A DNA stretch of 6,562 nt from an uncultured Lachnospiraceae bacterium (GTDB lineage: Bacteria; Bacillota; Clostridia; Lachnospirales; Lachnospiraceae), in NCBI GenBank assembly GCA_947591115.1, contig CANQCX010000111.1:1-6562 (forward strand), read 5' to 3'. Shown in pieces: positions 6,294 through 6,562 of this stretch (the first letter of the stretch is position 1; the number at the start of each line of letters is the position of its first letter). The notes beneath the pieces are model-generated. The model was not told the origin of the DNA. It saw nothing but the letters and a program-made list of their open reading frames with translations, and made no database searches. The position numbers were made by a program, and so were the translations under genes.

Positions 6294-6562
6294 TTAATAT
6301 TTACTGTAAATTGAAATTGGCTCTTCTTTTCCCTTTTTTTCCTCATTAGAAAGGAAGGGATGAACAATGATTTGGATCTCCCGCAGGTCCTCGGAGATCT
6401 CAACCTGAATATAGTGTTCTGCGCCCTTCTGAATTCCCATTGCAGTAATATTATAAATCCATGGGCCAGAATAGTCTTCTTCGTTACTTTTATACGCGGT
6501 ATAGCCTACCAATCCCTCATCCATTTCCTCATGCAGTTCATAACCTTCCACTGCCACCGTAC
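6294..6562 (-). CDS. C-terminal part of an unrecognised protein upstream of the ABC exporter
   Basis: The reading frame is open to the window edge and ends at a TAA 23 bp before the first permease, so it is probably part of the same operon. About 89 residues are visible. They are acidic and polar, with alternating hydrophobic strands (YIQVEISE, EIQIIVHPF) and no membrane helix, and they end in a lysine/glutamate-rich stretch and ISIYSKY. This looks like a beta-rich, perhaps extracytoplasmic domain. I do not recognise the family. GTG codons at 6557 and 6551 exist, but neither has a readable ribosome binding site, and the frame continues upstream (ACG before the first), so I treat this as a fragment. 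A lipoprotein, an anti-sigma-like protein or an accessory subunit of the exporter are all possible; none can be supported here. Confidence 0.6.
   Translation of the reverse strand, partial: TVAVEGYELHEEMDEGLVGYTAYKSNEEDYSGPWIYNITAMGIQKGAEHYIQVEISEDLREIQIIVHPFLSNEEKKGKEEPISIYSKY

Overview
The window suggests a Gram-positive member of the Clostridia, most likely a Lachnospiraceae-type gut Firmicute. The grounds are consensus sigma-A style promoters, purine-rich Shine-Dalgarno sites, a secreted SH3/glucosaminidase wall enzyme of the kind found in that group, a NptA-PhoU fusion transporter, and a MacB-like ABC exporter with separate permeases. This is judged from protein character and recall, not from a search. 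Every supportable gene lies on the minus strand, so the order below follows transcription, from high to low coordinates.

Region A (6562 to 3271) is the 3' part of an operon. It holds the C-terminal end of an unrecognised protein, then two MacB/FtsX-type permeases of 362 and 410 aa, then a 223-aa ATP-binding protein with all its catalytic motifs. Gaps are 23 bp, an 8-bp overlap and 14 bp, so the genes are almost certainly co-transcribed and probably translationally coupled. The three transporter proteins would form one heteromeric ABC complex that uses ATP to drive work outside the membrane, such as peptide, lipid or drug efflux or resistance. The substrate cannot be read from sequence. The operon promoter is outside the window, and no convincing terminator follows the ATPase gene.

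Region B (3270 to 1302) has a 175-bp intergenic stretch with a plausible promoter and some AT-rich inverted repeats. It is followed by a 597-aa Na+/phosphate cotransporter fused to a PhoU-like domain. The second transporter half and the second PhoU metal motif both depart from the usual consensus.

Region C (1301 to 991) is an 80-bp gap with a strong imperfect hairpin that covers the ribosome binding site of the next gene. That gene encodes a 76-aa two-helix membrane protein of unknown function. An extended -10 promoter candidate sits inside the 5' arm of the hairpin, so read-through and local transcripts could differ in translatability.

Region D (990 to 1) has a near-consensus promoter and then the N-terminal 291 residues of an exported protein with two SH3-like domains, cut by the window edge just before its expected glucosaminidase domain.

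There is no sign of RNA genes, CRISPR arrays, insertion sequences or phage genes. No gene-free stretch exceeds 300 bases. Most of the window is ordinary chromosomal content; the hairpin at 1226-1265 is the most interesting local signal.
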